NCBI RefSeq assembly: GCF_001456115.1
Contig: NZ_CP013264.1
Location: 3,800,501-3,864,500, forward strand
Source: Sphingobium baderi
GTDB lineage: Bacteria > Pseudomonadota > Alphaproteobacteria > Sphingomonadales > Sphingomonadaceae
DNA length: 64,000 nt
Reading direction: 5' to 3'
Part shown: piece after piece, positions 60,945 through 64,000 of the stretch
How the letters are laid out: each line of letters starts with the position of its first letter
Position numbering within the stretch: position 1 is the stretch's first letter
The notes under the pieces: model-generated
What the model was told of the DNA's origin: nothing
What the model saw: the letters and a program-made list of their open reading frames with translations, nothing else
The model's database searches: none
Program-made: the position numbers and the translations under genes

Positions 60945-62054
60945 TCAGGCGACCGGCTGCAATCCCGAAGGGGCCGTCGGCGGGGTCGAAACATCGATAT
61001 CCTTGAGATGCGGCAAAACCTTGCGGGCGAACAGCTCGTAATTCTCCCGCCCGACTTCGAACGGCATGTCGCCAAACTGGGTGTAGATGATGAAACTGCC
61101 GACGCCGAAACGTTCGACCATGGACTTAAGCTTTTCCACAACTTCTTCCGGGCGGCCCCAGATTTGGAGATCGGCCAGGAAGTTATTGAATTTTTCGATA
61201 CCGTGCTTCTCGACGCTGTTCGCAAGCGCGCCATAATATTCATAGCCTTCGATCGATGCGAATTCCTTGTTCCCGAACTGATAGAAGGATGAGGTCGATC
61301 GCGCATATTCGAGAAGATATTTGTCGCGCATCTCCTGTGCCTTGGCCGCATCTTCGTTGACCGCCACGAATGCGACGACGACCGGCTTGGGCGCTGGACG
61401 GCCCTGCATCGCGAAGAAGCGTTCGCGATAACTCGCAATATCTTCCTCGACCCTGTCCCAGGGCTTTTGCGCGATGATCATCAAGCCGACGTCAAGATTG
61501 GCCATCAGCTTCACCGATTCCGGGGATACGGCAGAGGCGAACACGCGTCCACGGTAGCTAGCATAGGGGCGAGGGCGCAGTTCCACACGCGGCTGCTTCA
61601 GATAATCGCCGTCATATTCCATGACGCCGGTTTCAAGGGCATCCAGCAACGCTTCCGCATATTCGCGAAAGCGCTTTCGGGCCTCGCCCATGGGCACACC
61701 GAAACCGTCGAACTCTTCCTTTCCCAGACCCCGACCAATGCCCAGAATCGCACGGCCTTCCGAAAGCTGATCGAGCAGCAGGAAGCTTTCAGCGATCCGG
61801 ACGGGATTTTGCCAGGGCAGCACCGTTACCGTCGTGCCCAGCTTGATGCTTTTCGTCTGTCCGGCAACCCATGACAGGAACTGGGGAACATTGGGCGTCA
61901 TCATATAGCCGGTGAAGTGATGCTCGGGCGTCCAGACGGAATCGAACCCCTGGCCCTCCGCGCGGGCCGCGAGCGACAGCTCGTGGCGAAACACTTCGAT
62001 ATCGCTGACGCTGTCCTTCAAATTCTGGAACGTCAGCCCCAAGCCCACTTCCAT
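60945..62054 (-). CDS. LLM-class flavin-dependent monooxygenase 2
   Basis: A 369-residue luciferase-like monooxygenase (DSVWTPEHHF, SEGRAILGIGRGLGKEEF). The ATG at 62054 has GGAGG five bases upstream; the longer frame starts with a TTG inside that ribosome site. It leads the operon with the hydratase-like, lactonase and TetR genes, and lies near a triplicated AATTAG operator element. Together with the acyl-CoA ligase it suggests oxidation followed by CoA activation of a cyclic or branched substrate. Confidence 0.86.
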   Translation of the reverse strand: MEVGLGLTFQNLKDSVSDIEVFRHELSLAARAEGQGFDSVWTPEHHFTGYMMTPNVPQFLSWVAGQTKSIKLGTTVTVLPWQNPVRIAESFLLLDQLSEGRAILGIGRGLGKEEFDGFGVPMGEARKRFREYAEALLDALETGVMEYDGDYLKQPRVELRPRPYASYRGRVFASAVSPESVKLMANLDVGLMIIAQKPWDRVEEDIASYRERFFAMQGRPAPKPVVVAFVAVNEDAAKAQEMRDKYLLEYARSTSSFYQFGNKEFASIEGYEYYGALANSVEKHGIEKFNNFLADLQIWGRPEEVVEKLKSMVERFGVGSFIIYTQFGDMPFEVGRENYELFARKVLPHLKDIDVSTPPTAPSGLQPVA

Positions 62055-62080
62055 ATATACCTCCAAATCCGCTTCTTGAA

Positions 62081-62101
62081 AATTAGACTAATTGAAATTA
62101 G
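62081..62101. promoter_or_regulatory. Operator-like triple AATTAG/CTAATT element
   Basis: AATTAG-A-CTAATT-GA-AATTAG (62081-62101) forms two overlapping palindromes, 27 bases upstream of the LLM gene start. It lies in the 292-base AT-rich divergent region to the acyl-CoA ligase, which also has several AATATT words. It is a good operator candidate for the TetR protein at 58435-59028. Confidence 0.45.
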
Positions 62102-62346
62102 GTTGCTTTGGCAACCCTCTCTCATATTTTTATCTTTTCCATCGAGCTCTGGAAGCCGTCCCGGAAAGCGGAAGATCGTCAATATTTACAATATTATCCT
62201 TTTTTTATAATATATTATTTAAATATGAATTTTGCATGGACTGAGTAACTCGCGCGGCAAGCATGGAGGACAATATTCGAACCGTCTTGACGAAAATCAA
62301 GGAAGCGCTCAGTTTAATATCAATTAGGTATAGGAGACACATAGCG

Positions 62347-64000
62347 GTGAGTGAGTCCGTTGCAGCGCGCCGGCAGGCCATGGCTGATCGACACCCTGCC
62401 TGGCAGGAAATGACCCTTGATGCCTATCTGACGCGATCGCTGGATCATTTCGCCGATCGGCCGCTTGTCATCACGGACGCCGAAACGCTCGATTATGCGA
62501 CCGTCGACGCGCAATCACGGCGCATTGCCGCGGGTCTGTGCGCGATGGGCATACAACAGGGGGAACGCGTCGGCCTGCTCATGGCCAACTATCCGATTAC
62601 GGTCCCCCTCCTCTTCGCGATCTGGCGAGCGGGCGCTGTCGCTGTCGCGATCAACACGCTCTATGGCCCCAAAGAGCTGGAATATGTTGTGCGTGAGGCG
62701 GGATGTAACCTGATTGTCAGCATGGCGGGCTTCGGGTCGCGCAGATACGACCTCGAACTCGACGCCCAGATACCCGGATGGCGAACCGGCCGCTGCCTCG
62801 CCTTGCCAGAATTACGCGGCGGGCTTGTATATGACGCGAACCTTCCCGAGGATTTCCTCGCAGCCTTGCCGGCTGGCGAACCGCCCTTGCGGATGGCGGC
62901 GGCCCATGATCCCGCGGTTATCATGTTCACGTCCGGTACGACGGGCGCGCCAAAAGGGGTGATGCAAACCCATGACAATCTGCTTCGCGCTGCCTATGCC
63001 GGGGCCTATCATCAGGCTTTTGATGAAGGCCGCCGCGCCGTATTCTCGCTTCCGCTCTATCATGGGTTCGGGCTGGTCGTGGGCCTGCTCTCCGGCATGA
63101 TCGTCGGTGGCGCGATCATTCCATTGCTGCGGTTCAACGCTGACGCTCTGCTGACGGCTACGGAGCGCCATCGCGCCACCTATCTGATGGGTGTCCCGAC
63201 CATGACCATCGCCATGATGGAGCAGGCGAAGATTAAAAGCTACGACCTCTCGTCCCTGACAGCCGTGCATAGTGCAGCCGCGCCTACGCCCAGTTGGGTA
63301 TGGCGGGATATTCAGAAGACATTCGGGTGTGAGGAGATCTTCACCAGCTATGGCCAGACCGAGGCGACGGCCACCATCGTCTGCACGCAACCGGGCGACC
63401 CGATCGATGTCGTTGCCGAGACGCAGGGCTGCATTGTCCAGGCGGGCGTCGCGGGCATCCCGGAACAGGATGGTCGGATTTGCGAATTCAAGACGATCGA
63501 CCCGGTCACCGGCGCCGATCTGCCATCTGGCGCCGCTGGCGAGCTTTGCACCCGGGGACCGATGAACAGTCTGGGCTATTTCCGCCGTCCCGACGAAACC
63601 GCGAAGATTTTCCTTCCAGGCGGATGGCTAAGGACGGGCGATCTCGGGCAGTTTCGCCCCGATGGCAATCTGTTCCTTACGGGCCGCTCCAAGGAACTCT
63701 ATAAAAGCCGGGGCGAGTTGGTTTCGCCAAAAGAACTGGAGCAGCTTGTCACCACCCATTCTGCAATCGCACAGGCTTTTTTTATCGGCATGCCCGACGA
63801 TCGATGGGGGGAATGCGGCTGTGCATGGGTCGTGCTGGCCGAAGGATCGGATCTTTCGGCGGAAGATATGCTGGCATGGCTTGCGCCGCAGGTGGCCGGA
63901 TACAAGCTGCCCCGCGACATCTGGTTTATAGCCGAAACCGAATTGCCCAAGACCGGCACGGGCAAGGTTCAGAAAAATATTCTGAAGGAAATGGCATTGG
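62347..64000 (+). CDS. AMP-forming acyl-CoA synthetase/ligase (cut by window edge)
   Basis: About 551 codons are visible, running off the right edge just after the A10 motif PKTGTGKVQK, so only the last residues are missing. The AMP-binding signature MFTSGTTGAPKGVM, the adenine motif SYGQTEAT and the GWLRTGDLG motif identify the ANL superfamily. It activates a carboxylic acid to its CoA ester with ATP. I start at GTG 62347, with TAGGAG upstream. It is divergent from the LLM 2 operon and probably supplies its CoA substrate. The acid is unknown. Confidence 0.9.
   Translation, partial: MSESVAARRQAMADRHPAWQEMTLDAYLTRSLDHFADRPLVITDAETLDYATVDAQSRRIAAGLCAMGIQQGERVGLLMANYPITVPLLFAIWRAGAVAVAINTLYGPKELEYVVREAGCNLIVSMAGFGSRRYDLELDAQIPGWRTGRCLALPELRGGLVYDANLPEDFLAALPAGEPPLRMAAAHDPAVIMFTSGTTGAPKGVMQTHDNLLRAAYAGAYHQAFDEGRRAVFSLPLYHGFGLVVGLLSGMIVGGAIIPLLRFNADALLTATERHRATYLMGVPTMTIAMMEQAKIKSYDLSSLTAVHSAAAPTPSWVWRDIQKTFGCEEIFTSYGQTEATATIVCTQPGDPIDVVAETQGCIVQAGVAGIPEQDGRICEFKTIDPVTGADLPSGAAGELCTRGPMNSLGYFRRPDETAKIFLPGGWLRTGDLGQFRPDGNLFLTGRSKELYKSRGELVSPKELEQLVTTHSAIAQAFFIGMPDDRWGECGCAWVVLAEGSDLSAEDMLAWLAPQVAGYKLPRDIWFIAETELPKTGTGKVQKNILKEMAL

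Noticed and set aside
1..64000. CRISPR arrays, rRNA or tRNA genes
   Set aside because: I saw no regularly spaced identical repeats and no rRNA-like or cloverleaf sequence; a tRNA scan would settle this more firmly.

Overview
The window is high-GC, densely coded alphaproteobacterial DNA, most likely from a sphingomonad. Three things point there: four TonB-dependent receptor (TBDR) genes (one broken) within catabolic gene sets, an ectoine/5-hydroxyectoine cluster whose EctD and EctC closely resemble the Sphingopyxis proteins as I remember them, and frequent phosphotransferase, DUF1214 and SnoaL-like accessory genes. I see no rRNA, tRNA or CRISPR array.

Left part (1-16.3 kb), housekeeping and stress. 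On the minus strand lie a two-component pair (kinase cut by the left edge), a TorF-type porin, a SulP transporter with a beta-carbonic anhydrase, an orphan OmpR-type regulator with a degenerate receiver pocket, and a ClC transporter. Next comes a tightly packed operon, ectA-ectB-ectC-ectD-ask, followed by two MFS transporters and a MscS-type channel. A MarR-type regulator (EctR) is divergent from ectA.

Middle part (16.4-43 kb). A six-gene minus-strand operon reads TBDR, amidase, DUF1214 protein, sulfotransferase, phosphotransferase, NTF2-like protein. Divergent from it are an alpha/beta-hydrolase with a C-terminal PKD-like domain and an MFS transporter, with a tandem-GntR regulator convergent to them. 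A stand-alone TetR gene, a TetR-controlled RND efflux operon, an IS5-type remnant, and a second set (phosphotransferase, TBDR, SnoaL-like protein, divergent TetR) follow.

Right part (43-64 kb), a mosaic of catabolic modules joined by insertion-sequence debris. A complete IS3-family element (44152-45674) sits inside a broken TBDR gene. It is followed by an SDR dehydrogenase, an AraC-type regulator, a Rieske oxygenase, a CxxC carboxymuconolactone-decarboxylase-like protein, a two-module VOC protein and a SnoaL-like gene cut by an IS481 remnant. A near-identical 29-bp element lies upstream of both the SDR and the Rieske genes and is the best candidate for the AraC binding site. Then come a secreted DUF1214 protein with its TBDR and a possibly frameshifted hypothetical gene. 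The last module has a TetR gene, two luciferase-like monooxygenases, an enoyl-CoA hydratase-like protein, an SMP-30 lactonase, a second TetR gene and an acyl-CoA ligase running off the right edge.

Taken together the window pairs osmotic and efflux defence with at least four substrate-uptake and degradation modules. The substrates cannot be read from sequence alone.
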